Of a stretch of DNA of 64,000 nucleotides, positions 29,799 to 40,508 are shown piece after piece. A program made the translations under genes and the position numbers. The notes beneath the pieces were generated by a model that was given only the letters and a program-made list of their open reading frames with translations, was not told the origin of the DNA and did no database searches. Source of the DNA: Apis mellifera (lineage: Eukaryota; Arthropoda; Insecta; Hymenoptera; Apidae); contig NC_037640.1 in the NCBI RefSeq assembly GCF_003254395.2, positions 186,001 to 250,000 on the forward strand, in the 5' to 3' direction. Positions within the stretch are counted from its first letter, which is position 1, and each line of letters opens with the position of its first letter.

Positions 29799-32700
29799 TG
29801 AGAAGAAAAAAGTTATTATGTTAATCGTAAGATAATTAATTAAAAAATTATTAAAGAAACATTTACATTTTGAAGAAAATGATGAAATTATAGTAAAATA
29901 TAATTACTTGTATCTTTAAAAAAAATAATAATTTTTGAAATTATAATATTTCAAACTTTAATTACAATATATTTTTAAATCATTTTTATTCTTTTATTTA
30001 TTTCTTGATGCAAGATAAATATATTGCAAAAACTTACAATATAAATTGTCATCATTTATATGAAAAATAAATTTGAAATTTATCTTAGAAAAAATTAATA
30101 GAAATCTATTTTTTAATTTTTATATAATGATAAAATTGATAAAATGTTCAATGTAAATATAAGATTTGAAAAATATATATAAGCACATCTCAATTAAGAT
30201 TTGATTTAGATTTTTTATTAAAATCACAAGCAAATAAATAACTGTAGATAATTGCAGATTTTATTGGAAATTAAATATTTTGCAATACTTCAATCGATAT
30301 TTTTTAATTGTTTTTTTCAATTTTAATATTGTAATAATAAAAGAAAATTTGTAATTACAATAACATTACAATATTAAAAAAAATTAGAAATATCATTTTA
30401 TTTAAGATGAATAGAAATTTATTGCAAAAAATTGAGAACAAATAAAACTATATGAAATTAAGAAATTATATGGAAATTAATAAACTATGATATTTCAAAT
30501 TCCGAATAATATTAAAAAACATAAAGTATCTGAAACTTTATTTTAATTTTCAAAAAATAATACAAGTAAGAATTTCATTAAAGTAATTTAAAATAATAAT
30601 ATTCCAAATTATTCTTTTTTTTATTAACAAAATTAAAATAATATATAGTAGAGTAGATAGATAGTATAATATATATATTTATTAATATTATACTATCTTG
30701 TGATATAATCAAATACAAAAACAATATAGAAATTATAATATTAGATAAATATTGATTTCCATTTTAATCTTCATAAAATTTATTCTCCATTAATATAATC
30801 AATTAGTTGTTTTCCAAAATCTCTGTTAAATATAGGTTTACAATCAATCATTTTGTTTGTAAGTTACAATAAATATCTCCTCATCATTTACTAATCTGAA
30901 TAACAATCTTTAAAATATTCTATGTTTCAAATTGCCTTCATCTTCAATATTTCAAATTAACAACATTGAATTATTTAAAATCTAAAATCTAAAATTTCAT
31001 ATCAAATTTTATATTCTTGAAATATTTGAAAAATTCACATGAAATTCTAAAATTAAAATATAAATGAATAGATTAAATTTGCCTTAAAGTTTTGATTATA
31101 TTTTAACTATGATTTCAATAATTGAATATTTATTATAAAACTTTTGAATATCCATGTTTTATTCTTCTATTAGAAATCAGAAATATTAAAATTATAATTT
31201 TTACATAAATATCATTCGTTTTTACTATTTACTTATATTATTAATATAATATATTATATAATATTATATAATATAATATTATATTATTAATATTATTTAA
31301 TACATTTTTAAATATTTCATGAGTTTTTTTGAGTAAATCGGTATTCTAAATTATCAATAATATTTGAAATATATCGCATTTATAATCCGAAATTTTTTTT
31401 CATATTGTTGTATTAATAATGTTATATTAATAAATATCAAAAAAAATATTTTGCAATTGTAAAATTAATCATATTTATATTTATTATATTTAAATTTATA
31501 TATTTTAATTATAAAAATATTGTGATTGTCGAAGAGAAGAAAAATCATGTTGTAAATTATTAATCATATTATAAACAACTATGTAAAGTAAACATTATTA
31601 ATTCAAACATTGTAATATCCGGATACGAATTATGCTTTATTTAATGAAAAGCATTCATTTATTAATATGACTGAAAATATTTGTGTGCAATATGTATATA
31701 TCTATTATGAACTTATACATGCGAATATATACCATGAAACTATAAATTTAATAAATTATTTTTTTTATCGCTAATGTAATTTGATTAACTGATTTTATGC
31801 AAATTATCTGTATGTTTAAATATTCACATATATATGAATTCATGAACATATGCCGTGTATATATATATTAATATTCGTTTAACATGGCATATGACACATC
31901 CAAAATTGAAATTTTTAATAATTATATATATATCCATATAAGATTTATCTAATAATTCAACCGAATTATAACTCTTTTATTAAAGATAGAAAAAAATTGT
32001 AAAATTTAATAATCTTCTATCATCTTGTAACTCAATTTTTTATAAAAATGTATATCACTGCAGTTGCAATTATATTTTTTGAATGCTCTATAATTTCTTT
32101 TTCATATGAATTTATTCCTCTAATGCTATTCTGAGTAAAAATATATTAAAGTAATAATCATAAAAAATTCAATATTTTTCAAAATAGTTTCTTTTCAGCA
32201 TCTACAATAAATATTTAAATGTTTAATTGCATAAACTATCTTATAAAAATGAATATTATAGTGATCACACTTTGGTTACTACCTTGTTTTATTTAAAAAT
32301 CCTCTTGACTTTTTCTTGTAAAATTTCTTAAAAAACAATGTATTCACAATTTTTTATTTCAATAAAATATAATATAAAAAAAGATGAATTAAGAGGAACT
32401 GTTAAAAATGTGAATGCCAAATAATTGAAGAATATAATGAAAAATATAAAAAAATGTATAAAAAAAATATGTTTAGAATGCAGTGAAAATTTAAATACAA
32501 ATTTGATTATTTAAATATGGAAGTATGGAAAAAGAAAGTAAATATTTTGAGAATTGAATTTTTCATAATTATATTTTAATACTTATTCAGAATAACGCGA
32601 GAAATTGATTAATACAAAAAGAATTAGTAATAGAAGAAGTAGTATTTAAAAAAACAATGAATATAGTTGAATTTTATAATTTATACTCGGCTCAGTTATT

Positions 32701-35558
32701 AGAAATATTTTAAATAAATATTATATTCATAAGATTTATAAGGAAAGATCTTTAATCTGAAAATTGAAAAAATTATGAAATTTTGAGGATATGTAGTATT
32801 TATGTATTACTTATGTATAATTTTTTTTTTTTTTGCCCGAAATCATTTTAAGAAGATGAAATCAATCCTTGAAAATTCAACATTTTTACATTATAACTCA
32901 TTAAATATAAAAAATAAAAAATAGAAAATCTTCAAACAAAAATTGTTTTTTTTTATAAGAATTATCGTTTCTTAAAACATTTATTAATTGTTTATTTTAT
33001 TGTTTACAATTTTTAAAAAAAATTATAAACAAAAAATTAATAATTCTTTTAAATTTGTTTTTCAACGTAAAATTTTAATTATCTAAATAACTATGCGATA
33101 GTATACAAAAATACTTGTTTCTAAATATAGTTTTATTATGTTGCTAACTATCTACATTTTCAAAAATAGAAAAATTTATATTTATAAAATATATATTATA
33201 GTTCCGTTTTATTAACATTGGATCAACATGAAAATAGAAAATGAAAATAAAGAGAGAGAAAAAAAGAAACATATTATACATATAACTACTTTATAAAATA
33301 TTTTTATTTTTAATGTTATCAAATTTTTTTATTTTTTTATATAATAAAATTCAATAAAGAATAACGATGAAAGTATAGAAATAATTAAATAATTATAAAT
33401 TATTTTTCACGATAATAAAATTCTTTATTTTAAAAGAATATTGTAAAGATAAAAAGATTTATTGTATCATACACATTATATGTATAGTATAATTGTCGCA
33501 CATAGAATGATCATATGAAATTTTGTTACGAAAAAGTGAATTCTATTGGATTTTTAAAATTATTTGATTTTTCATCGATGTACACTTATGTACATTATGT
33601 ATAAGCAAATACATCATATTTTAATGATGGAAGAAATGGCTGAAATCAGAAAATTTCTATACAAAATTTTTCCATATGCGAAAATCAAACGCACATATCA
33701 TTCCTATCGTTTTAGATTTATTGTAAATGTTTCTATATGATTAAATGATATGCTATTTTATAATATAGATGGACAATGACCAATCCAAGATTTTAATAAT
33801 AAAATATTTACATATTCGGTAAATAAACACTTATTACATAATTATTCATTAAAGTTCTTTAATTAATTTCATTAGATATGCTATATAAATGTTCCGTAGT
33901 CGAAATAAAAATTTTTTCTAAATAATAAATAATAAATGTGAACCGAAATCTACAATTATTTCTTTAGAACAATAAAAATTGGAGAAAGAAATTTTCAGAA
34001 AGCTAATATTGTTGAAAGTATAGTGTAATTATGCGTAATAGCGGCTATTTACTGTGTATACTAGATTGTATTATCGTAACTTTTTATTCTTTTAATGTAT
34101 GATATATAAAAAAATAAAGAAATTTGTTTTTTTTTCAATTATATTAAAAATAGTTATGTGTATAAGTTTCATAATTATTTAGGTAATAATAAATGTTGAT
34201 TAAAATTTTATATTAAAAAACAAATTTGAAAAGAATTATTAATTTTGTTATTTATAACTTGTTTATATTGCATAAATAATTAATAAATATTTTAACAGAC
34301 GATAGTCTTTACGAAAAGAAACAATTTTTGTCTAAAAATTTTTTTGTATTTCTTATAGTTAGCAAGTTATAACATAAAATCGAAAAATAATTGAATTTTG
34401 AAAGGTTGATTTCAAATAGCAAAAAAAAAAAAAAAATTGCGTAATATACAAGCACTATATATCCCTAAAGATTATAATAATTTTTTTAATTTTCGGAATT
34501 TTTGGGATTTTTCCTTGTACATACATCTTTTCCTTAAATAAACATCGAATTGATGACTAATTTAAAATATGATCATTTTCTATCTCTATACTAAAGGCTG
34601 AACGAGAGTTTAATATTGGAGAATTTGATGAATAAAGAAAGCGTAACACATGGATGTCCAGTCATGGTAAATCCGACTATGGATTTATGCAAAGATACGA
34701 ATGCAGAAGAAGAAAGCAAAAACAATAATGGAAATGAAAATGTAAACATTGATGATGGAAATACTGACAAAGATTTAGAAACATATAAAATTGCAGTTTC
34801 TGTACATGATGAACAAGTTCAAGATACAAACTCGTCTTTAAAATCAACAGCTAACATTCTTCATATTTTATCTACAAAAGAAAAAGTGAATGGAAGAGAA
34901 AACGATGATACTAATTCGACTATTGTAACCAAAAGTATTTCCGGTGACGCTCAAACCTCTCTGGGAACATCCATATTTTATACAGAGAAAACTATACTTG
35001 GTGCATCTACTAGTTCCCTTACATCGATTTCAAGCTCAACTAATCCGTATAGACCGGCAGGTCCCGCAAAACATCGGAGAATAACTGGTTATATCGATGA
35101 GAACGACTTAAGCACGCCATATAATCATTATAGATGTCTCTCACCAAACGAACATTATGGCAAGTCTTGATATATCTCATATATTCTAATAATCTTAATT
35201 TTTAAGTTATGAATTTAATTAATTATTCATTCGATCTATTTTTTTCTTTGTAGGAAGAAGCACAGGTTGTCGTTTTTTAAAGAGACAATTTAGTCTAGAT
35301 CGTCCCGATGAGACTAGCTATGTTGGTTTCACCGAACAAATTAATTATCAACAACAATTACAACAACAGCAACAACAACAATTATTATCACAACAAAATT
35401 TGAATAAGACACCAAGACTTTATAAACAAAATAGTGCGGGTGCAGCAAATGATCTAGAACGCATCGAAGAAGTACCGTCTACTCCAGCCCCTGTTCTTCA
35501 ACACTATAAACAGGCGGCATCTGTTTCTCTCTCTGTAGAATCATTAACGCTTCGTTGA
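227..35558 (+). CDS. Gyc32E: Receptor-type (membrane) guanylate cyclase, 20 exons, Gyc32E-like
   Basis: Single-pass receptor enzyme predicted to convert GTP to cGMP at the plasma membrane. Exons: 227-500, 1431-1594, 3528-3654, 3772-3924, 7044-7476, 7571-7887, 9746-9851, 10063-10165, 10229-10417, 14435-14515, 14611-14787, 16083-16242, 17772-17921, 18018-18189, 18969-19109, 19246-19438, 19573-19744, 25138-25408, 34597-35159, 35254-35558. They sum to 4,251 nt (1,416 residues plus stop) and every junction phase agrees. Domains: signal peptide ~1-27, ectodomain to ~490, membrane span ~500-524, kinase-homology ~530-869, coiled-coil linker ~870-916, cyclase ~917-1128, low-complexity tail to 1416. 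Catalytic residues are intact: metal-binding D942 and D986, guanine-selecting E982 and C1053, N1060, R1064. All introns are GT-AG except intron 19 (GC-AG). The receptor cyclase identity is firm. The Gyc32E assignment, rather than another insect receptor cyclase, rests on family resemblance recalled without a search and is moderate. Confidence 0.93.
2624..2848. repeat. Palindromic MITE-like element, family 1, copy A (cyclase intron 2)
   Basis: The left end (AAGTCAAAACAAAACAAAAA...) is nearly the reverse complement of the right end (...TTTTTGATTTTATTTTGACTT). The inner blocks TTATTTATTAAATTATAAAC and GTTATAACTTAATAAATAA also pair. It has no coding capacity. Related copies lie in other introns of the same gene. 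Confidence 0.65.
3030..3308. repeat. Palindromic MITE-like element, family 1, copy B (cyclase intron 2)
   Basis: Left arm GAAATCAAAACCAAAGCAAA followed by TTAATATTTAAAAATA, and TTTATTTATTATTATTAAGT. The right arm includes TTTTAATAAATAAACC, TTTTTACATATTAATTTTTG and a terminal GAATCGATT that mirrors the left TTGATTTT. It is a diverged copy of the element at 2624-2848. Confidence 0.55.
5270..6370. repeat. Long-terminal-inverted-repeat (foldback) element, family 2, copy 1 (cyclase intron 4)
   Basis: Terminal arms of about 300 bp are imperfect reverse complements: left ...AGTTATAGCAAATTTCTGG..., right ...CCACAATATT-type sequence ending in GTTATAATTT on this strand. Inner arm blocks (ATCTTTATTTTATTTGTATT... 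and ...AAGAAATATTTTGTAAGTGA) also pair. There is no ORF in the loop. The right arm strongly resembles the element at 20266-21600, so both belong to one non-autonomous DNA-element family. Confidence 0.6.
6519..6562. repeat. TA microsatellite
   Basis: About 20 near-perfect TA units interrupted by TG, inside cyclase intron 4. Confidence 0.9.
8424..8640. repeat. Palindromic MITE-like element, family 1, copy C (cyclase intron 6)
   Basis: Left arm AAATCAAAACAAATAAAAAG and GTTTATTTATTAAGTTAC. Right arm ATTGTTTATAACTCAAT, ATTTTTATATATTAACTTTT and ACGTTTGTTTTGATCTG. The middle (CTCTGTTACATTTCTGTTTC) is shared with copy D at 15046-15075. Confidence 0.6.
9746..9851 (+). other. Gyc32E: Cyclase exon 7: transmembrane segment
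   Basis: This short exon encodes about 35 residues. After an acidic/polar start (ENTLDEST) comes an uninterrupted hydrophobic run of about 25 residues (I500 to I524, rich in Val, Leu, Ile), closed by Arg and then Lys-rich exon 8 (RKKLLKKR). That basic stop-transfer signal puts the following domains in the cytosol. It is the only strong membrane segment after the signal peptide. Confidence 0.9.
11638..11684. repeat. TA-rich microsatellite
   Basis: Runs of TA dinucleotides in cyclase intron 9. Confidence 0.8.
12260..13925. repeat. Diverged direct duplication of a segment of about 500 bp
   Basis: Blocks in 12260-12770 recur in the same order at 13440-13925, at an offset of about 1,155-1,180 bp. 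Examples are CAATTAAATAATTTATTT (12333) against CAATTAAATGATTTATTT (13510), and TTATCAAATAATAATTAACA (12725) against TTATCAAATAACAATTGGGA (13881). Similarity is patchy and seen by eye only. Confidence 0.5.
13241..13368. repeat. Tandem pair, about 48-bp units at 80-bp period
   Basis: 13241-13288 and 13321-13368 share AATTTGCAGTATTC, AAGCTT and ATATATCTTGCAATTGTGATATT with only a few differences, separated by TA-rich sequence. Confidence 0.85.
14818..14880. repeat. TATAT / TA microsatellite
   Basis: TATAT pentamer repeats merging into a TA run, just after cyclase exon 11. Confidence 0.9.
14915..15184. repeat. Palindromic MITE-like element, family 1, copy D (cyclase intron 11)
   Basis: This is the clearest copy. 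Left end GAAAGATCGATTTTAAGCAA and AATAAATACAAAAATTGATG. Right end ATCAATTTTTGTATTTGTTT, then TGATTTCTAGAATCAACTTTC, which is the near-exact reverse complement. Inner TTTATTTATTAAATTATGAG pairs with TTTATAATCTAATAAATAA. Length is about 270 bp with no ORF. Confidence 0.7.
18969..19109 (+). other. Gyc32E: Cyclase exon 15: coiled-coil dimerisation (signalling-helix) linker
   Basis: Encodes about 47 residues with heptad-like spacing (MFQMLEKYSNNLEELIRERT followed by EQLDMEKKKTEQLLNRML). This matches the conserved linker between pseudokinase and cyclase domains that aligns the two catalytic subunits of the dimer. Entry is phase 2 (ag|a) and exit is phase 2 (ag|c). Confidence 0.9.
20266..21600. repeat. 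Long-terminal-inverted-repeat (foldback) element, family 2, copy 2 (cyclase intron 17)
   Basis: Left arm (about 20266-20595) and right arm (about 21255-21600) are imperfect reverse complements over roughly 300 bp. For example AAACAAATCAAAACATGTTT, TTATAAGATTTCGAATTAAA and AAGATTGAATATGTTTTTAT (20378-20436) pair with the strand around 21375-21440. The terminus AAATTATAACAAATTTCACA (20264-20283) matches the reverse complement of the right end of copy 1. The loop of about 650 bp has no ORF. Confidence 0.65.
21675..21905. repeat. Degenerate family-1 MITE-like copy
   Basis: The right half carries CACTCTATCTAATACAAATT, TAAAATGCTTATAATTAATTAAG and CATTATTTTGATCTAGAAT, matching the right arms of copies D and F. 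The left arm is barely recognisable. Confidence 0.4.
23477..23752. repeat. Palindromic MITE-like element, family 1, copy F (cyclase intron 17)
   Basis: Left arm GAGTTGATTTTAAAGACCAAAC and AAACATAAAAATTAACATAT. Right arm CTTCAATTGCTTATAATTTA, ATAAATAATAATTTAATAAA, ACATTTTTATATATCAATG and TTTGATTTGATTTCTAAAATCG. The same internal CTAATACAAAACTTCAATTG block occurs in the other copies. Confidence 0.65.
25869..25898. repeat. Perfect 11-bp inverted repeat (hairpin)
   Basis: AATGTACGAGT and ACTCGTACATT flank an 8-nt loop. The G+C in the stem makes it stand out from the AT-rich intron. It abuts the foldback element that starts at about 25900. Confidence 0.8.
25900..26312. repeat. Foldback element, about 410 bp (cyclase intron 18)
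   Basis: Two arms of about 180 bp are imperfect reverse complements around a TA-rich centre (26106-26135). GATAAAATCAATTCTCAAAG on the left pairs with CTTTAAAAACTGATTTTATT on the right, AATTAGATGACATAG pairs with ATATCATCTAATTATT, and ATAGTTTTC pairs with GAGAACTAT. No ORF. It appears unrelated to families 1 and 2. Confidence 0.6.
26987..27042 (+). other. Candidate alternative 56-nt exon of the cyclase gene (not in the main model)
   Basis: Inside the 9.2-kb intron 18, a T-rich tract ending TTTTCAG (to 26986) and a perfect GTAAGT donor (27043) bracket 56 nt that are richer in G+C than the surroundings. Entered in phase 2 from exon 18, the exon is open (FLMLLSVAILPPSSGKTM) and exits in phase 1. 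It cannot be followed by exon 19 (immediate stop) but fits exon 20 exactly, so it could replace exon 19. Alternatively the ACCATGG at its end could be an alternative first-exon start. No expression evidence is available here. Confidence 0.35.
28139..28177. repeat. TA microsatellite
   Basis: Uninterrupted TA dinucleotides in cyclase intron 18. Confidence 0.9.
29741..29795. repeat. TA microsatellite
   Basis: About 27 TA units in cyclase intron 18, the longest such run in the window. Confidence 0.9.
34597..35558 (+). other. Gyc32E: Cyclase exons 19-20: C-terminal cytosolic tail with Gln-rich run
   Basis: Exon 19 (34597-35159) continues the phase-2 codon (gg|g) into LNESLILENL and then about 180 Asn/Asp/Glu/Ser/Thr-rich residues of low complexity. 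Exon 20 (35254-35558) starts GRSTGCRFLKRQFSLDRPDE, has a Gln-rich tract encoded mainly by CAA (about 35347-35397), and ends ...SLTLR, stop 35556-35558. The exon 19 donor is GC (tatg|gcaagt at 35160). The tail is probably disordered and regulatory; its role is unknown. Confidence 0.85.
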
Positions 35559-36334
35559 AGAATATTGCATTTTTAAACATAAAAATGTCTATAATAAGCA
35601 TTTTAAACTATTAAAATTCTTCAAAAAATGACAATCGTCGTCACGTATCCATACGAATCATTAGACATATTATATGAATGATATTAAATTTATTGAACAG
35701 TGACACAAAAGTAACAAAATTGTGGAAAAGTTATTTACTTGTGTACTTATCATTATCTCTTTCATATAATATTATCATAAATCGATTGACCTTTGATTAT
35801 AGTATAATAATCGCGAAAAATATAAAAAAAACTTTATATCCATTATCGCGAATGACAATCTCTGTTACATAGACATTCTGTGCACATGCAGTTCTCGTAT
35901 TATGTAAATATATTATATTGAAAATGTGTGCAATATATTCTATTTCCGTATTTTTTCTGATCCATATTTCATAACTTAAAATCAAGTAATATTTTATTGT
36001 TATTGTGCATAAAATGCACAATAAATCAAATAATTATATCATTAAAATTGTTCATAAAATTTTGTTGAAATCATGATACACTATTATCATGTACTCATAT
36101 TATTGTTTTTATCAAGAGAGAGAAAAAAATATATACCTTTCTCGTAAATGTGCATAATTTAATTATCTCTGAATCGTTGACAATAATAACTGGAAAACTT
36201 ATAATATAAAAACGTAGGTACTCTCTCTTTTTCTCTCTCTCTCTTTTTTCCATTTTTTTTCTCTTTCCAGTATCAACATTTTATCGTGTAATTCATAAAA
36301 TATATCGTAAAGATTAATTAAGAGAATTCTTCGA

Positions 36335-36376
<42 letters not shown>

Positions 36377-37318
36377 CAAAATTAATAATAAGTGTATCTA
36401 TTAACACAATGAATGACGTGTAATGCGCCAAATAAATTTAATATTCTTTTGTGTCTTTATATACTGCATAAGTAATTGCGTAAGTAAGAGAAAAAAGCAT
36501 GTATGAATGTGTGTTTAATGTGATTGTGCAATAATCTGTATATTAGATATATGTATACATAGGGCACATAATGTATAAATGAACAATTTATAATATTATA
36601 AGTGTTTATAAGTGAAAAATTTAGAAAATATTTTCAATAAATTTTTCACATTGCATCGCTTATAATATATAAATATATAATATAAAATGCAGAAAAGAAT
36701 TGATAAAGAGATGTAAAAGCACAAACATTTATTTAACATTACATTCATTAAATGTCATTTGACAAATTTGTGATCTCTTCCCCATAATGATGCGACTAAC
36801 AGTAATAATAACAGTGCGATAAATTATTTAAAACGTGAAAATACTGTTACTTTTATTATGTAACAGTAGATAATTGGGAAATAAAATTTTATTGATTAGA
36901 CAAAAAAATAAGATATTTTTATATCCACTTTTTTTTTATTTAATATTAATAATTTTTTTAATAATATAATTTTTGGTAAAAAGATACAATATTTAATTGT
37001 ACTTATTTAAATCGTTTTATAAAGTGATAATATATATATATTGTATCTTATTCTATTATATCGTATAATGAATTCTGAATATATGGATAAATATATAGGC
37101 GCATATGTGTATATAAAAATAAATTTCAATTGAAAATTAAACATAAATATATAATGTGTATAAATTATATACATATATGTCATATATATGTATATAAATA
37201 TACATATAACATATTATCTTTTAAATTTTTAAAATTTTTCTTTTACTGCTTTATGATGGATTATTCAATTATTATTTTCTGTTTTATGTGATTTCCTTCA
37301 AATGAATGATTTTTAATA
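35559..37318 (+). other. Presumed 3'UTR of the cyclase gene and convergent intergenic spacer
   Basis: After the stop codon the sequence is noncoding. Several AATAAA-type polyadenylation signals on the plus strand (for example near 36021, 36430 and 36636) allow a 3'UTR of 0.5 to 1.1 kb. A TA microsatellite lies at 36339-36373 and a CTCTCT-rich patch at about 36222-36268. The cyclase and the secreted-peptide gene on the minus strand converge here. Confidence 0.6.
36339..36373. repeat. TA microsatellite
   Basis: Simple TA run downstream of the cyclase stop codon. Confidence 0.9.
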
Positions 37319-37940
37319 TTACCATCTGAAAAGAATATATAAAAGACATGATGAAAGAATTTTATACATAAATTATATAATGCATATTAAATAATAAAGA
37401 AAATAGCATAAATAAATAATAGTTTACCCATAAGAAGAAGCATCTTTATATTCAACATGTACCGGTTTAAAAATCGGAGCAGGTCTTTCAATTATCCTTT
37501 CAATAAAAATAGGTTTATCAACGTATTCTACGTATTTCACGGATGCTGGAGGAGGGGACAAATATACATGATGAACTTCTGGAGCAGTTTTATAACCAAT
37601 CTTGTATCTAAAAATTATAAAATTAATTAATTTATGTAGACAAATTTGAAAGAAATTATAAATAAATTTTCATCGCATAGATATAAATTTTTTACCCTTT
37701 TGCTACACCTAATCCAAAACCCAAAAGTCCCGCACCGATAAGCTTTTTCTTTAGCAAAAGTGTTCTCTTTTGCCTATTTAATATAGCACCTGAATATTGT
37801 TCATTTTCTGGTTGAATAACAGATTGATCAAAATTCGAGAAATGATTTTCTTCCGATGATAAAATGTCTTCTTTTGCCACTATACATGGCATAACGTAAC
37901 AACAAAAAACAATAAAAATTGTAATAGTAATTAATTGCAT
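37319..37940 (-). CDS. Small secreted protein with RQKR processing site (143 aa), paralog 1
   Basis: Coding exons in transcript order: 37940-37696, 37607-37428, 37325-37319; 432 nt, 143 residues plus stop, with consistent phases (2, 2). The product has a signal peptide (about residues 1-22), a short acidic/polar propeptide, an RQKR furin-type site at 56-59, a hydrophobic Gly-rich block (LIGAGLLGFGLGVAKGYKIG) and a Pro/Val/Tyr-rich C-terminus ending SSYGW. The last exon supplies only the final Trp and stop. A 3' splice site directly abuts the ATG, so the 5'UTR lies in a separate exon. I do not recognise a named family. Residue composition suggests an extracellular structural or cuticle-type peptide, which is inference. 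It is probably a tandem duplicate of the gene at 40509-40981. Confidence 0.82.
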
Positions 37941-38032
37941 CTATCATAAAAAAATTGCAATTATTAAAATATTTTAAAAATGAAATAATTAAATACATTG
38001 ATTATTATATATGATTATTTACATTTTCTTAC

Positions 38033-38125
38033 CGTGCTTCGTATCAAAGATCTAGGAATAATCTTAAACGCATAGAGAGTGACAACTCGTATGTCACATT
38101 TTCGATACCTTCCCTTGATTTTATA
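38033..38125 (-). promoter_or_regulatory. TATA promoter and 5'UTR exon of secreted-peptide gene 1
   Basis: On the minus strand TATAAAA lies at 38125-38119, about 30 nt upstream of a likely start near 38095. A noncoding first exon follows to the donor CACG|GTAAGA (exon end 38033), and its intron ends exactly at the ATG (37940). A strong TATA box fits a tissue-restricted gene. Confidence 0.6.
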
Positions 38126-38466
38126 CACAGTTGCCTACCTTCGAAGCAGTAAATTCTCCCACCTATTCAAGTGATCAAATTCGTATCGAATCCCTACTTA
38201 AACATTGTAATCCATTTTCACAATGAACCACTTGCAACACAACTAGGCCCGGTTATTGAATAATTCACTAATTTTCTAAAAATTAGAAAATTGATGTAAT
38301 TAAATTACTAAATTCTTTAAGTAAAACTCTATCTATTTATATTTATAGTCATTTCAATAATTTTTTTCAAAATATAAAAAATATTTTACTAAAAATATTA
38401 TATCAATAGAACGACATAATTTGTATTATAAAAAATGCTTAAATCAAAAGATAATAAAATAATTTC

Positions 38467-38508
<42 letters not shown>

Positions 38509-40195
38509 TACATATATATATATACAATAAAAAGTTATAAGTACTACAAATATATTAAATTTCTATATTATAAAAAAATAATGAACAAAAAAATAAAATA
38601 ATTTATTATCGGAATTTAATAACATAAATAATAAAAATATTAATTTATTGTAAAATAGTAAATGCGATAAATTTCTTTTTTGATTTAATAATTATATAAT
38701 TCATTTTTATTTTACAAAAATTCAGAATTTATAAATAATTTATTTAGAAAAAGAAATGATGAAATTATTTAATAAATAAATAAAATAGTTAATAAATTCT
38801 TTATAAATTTTAATATAACAAAAATTTAAAAATAGCTTCAAATTATTTGAAACCTTTCAAACTGTCATTAAATATTTAATGTTATAAGTAAATGAACCAT
38901 TTACTTATATTTTATTATATATTATTTAATTATAATAACCAAATATATATTAAATTAAACAGAAGACTTTTGTTTATGTGTTTAATTCTATATTCACTAA
39001 GCATTCAAAAAAAAAGGTATAAATGTTATATTAAAATAATTTGATTGTAATATTGTATTATTTCTATTCATATTAAGCAAACTAAAACTTGTATAAATTA
39101 GTTAAAAACATTTCTATCCTAATTAATTATATAATAGATATTATAATTCATGGAATATAAAAGATATTATAAATCAAAATCTCATAAATCTGATATTTAA
39201 TATATTATTTTTCATCAAGAATTTGTTTATATATTTTTTTCTTATGATATCTAAACTATCCAATTGTTTGCAAAAAATAATATATTTATTATATATATTA
39301 TATATTTATATATAATTTAATTTATTATATTTGTATTTAATTTATTATATATTTGTATATAATTTAAAAAAAAAGAAGAATAAAGTACATTTAAAAAAAA
39401 TTATAATTTTTCATAATTGAATAAAATTTAAAATTGCAATATTGAAAAATTAAAAAAACATGATATCAGGTTTTATTATGTGATATATCATAAAAATATA
39501 ATTTAATAAAAAGAAAGAAAAAAAGAAGAAAGAAAGGAAAAGAAATTAAAAATATGTATGTGATAATAGAGACAACGGAAACAAGATCGATTCATTTACA
39601 AAATATATTATATTCGTTAACACGTAATATTATATCGCACCTATAACACAAGTGTCGCAAGTTTAACGAACAATCGTTGAATAGTAATGAATCCAATTCT
39701 ACCATTTTCGATTTACTTACATTTTCAATCCGTTCAATAAATCAAACGTGTGCATTAAGTAACGAATGATGCGTGGCAAGAATTGAGAATACGGATCATA
39801 AAAGAGAAAGGTTGCAAAAGTAAGAGAAAATACGAATAAGAATGCGTTTACTTTTACAATGTTTCGAATCATTAGGTATTCGTTGATAGAAATCAATCTC
39901 GCAACATTTTCAACTACGTGCTTTAGTTTGAAATATAAATTGATTGCTTAATTCCTGTCATATTTAAATAATTTTCAAACAGAATTTTTACTATATATTG
40001 AATATATATCCAATATATATTGAAATTAATTACCGTATATGAAACTTAATTGTCATAAACTTAATTTAAAAAAAAAATATGAGAGACAATATGTATGAAA
40101 TAACATATTTATATTTCAGAATTAGCAATAAAACATCATTTTTTTATTTTTATACAAACAATTCATATATATTATATCATATAATATCATATAGA

Positions 40196-40237
<42 letters not shown>

Positions 40238-40508
40238 CTTATAATGAAATGAAATAATTATAAAATTTTCTAAAAAAAAAAATCATAATTAAAAAACAAA
40301 TTATTCAAATTAATACATAATAATACATTATTTATTTCAAAAACAATGAAAGTTTTAATTACATTTTCTTCTGCAGATCGATTCTATTTATCATATTTAT
40401 GCATCAAAATGTAAAAAAAAATAAATAAATTTATTTCTTAAATTATTCTTTTATTTATTCTTGTTTATTATTATTATTTATTAATATTACATCATGCGTA
40501 TTCATGAA
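38126..40508. other. Intergenic region between the two secreted-peptide genes
   Basis: AT-rich noncoding sequence with a (TA)n run at 38474-38523, AT-only repeats near 39280-39370 and a TA run at 40199-40233. A less AT-rich stretch at 39580-39930 lacks an ORF or recognisable motif. The part next to 40508 holds the 3'UTR of the second gene. Confidence 0.6.
40199..40233. repeat. TA microsatellite
   Basis: Simple TA run in the intergenic region. Confidence 0.9.

Larger units (their letters stand above)
25409..34596 (+). other. Cyclase intron 18 (9.2 kb)
   Basis: The largest intron in the window, between the catalytic domain and tail exons. It contains an 11-bp perfect hairpin (25869-25898), a foldback element (25900-26312), the candidate alternative exon (26987-27042), TA microsatellites (28139-28177, 29741-29795) and a short hairpin near 30658-30696. 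The remaining sequence (about 27100-34590) is monotonous AT-rich DNA in which I find no convincing exon or gene on either strand. Confidence 0.7.

Noticed and set aside
30655..30700. Short hairpin GATAGTATAATAT / ATATTATACTATC
   Set aside because: A 12-13 bp AT-rich palindrome is expected by chance in sequence of this composition.
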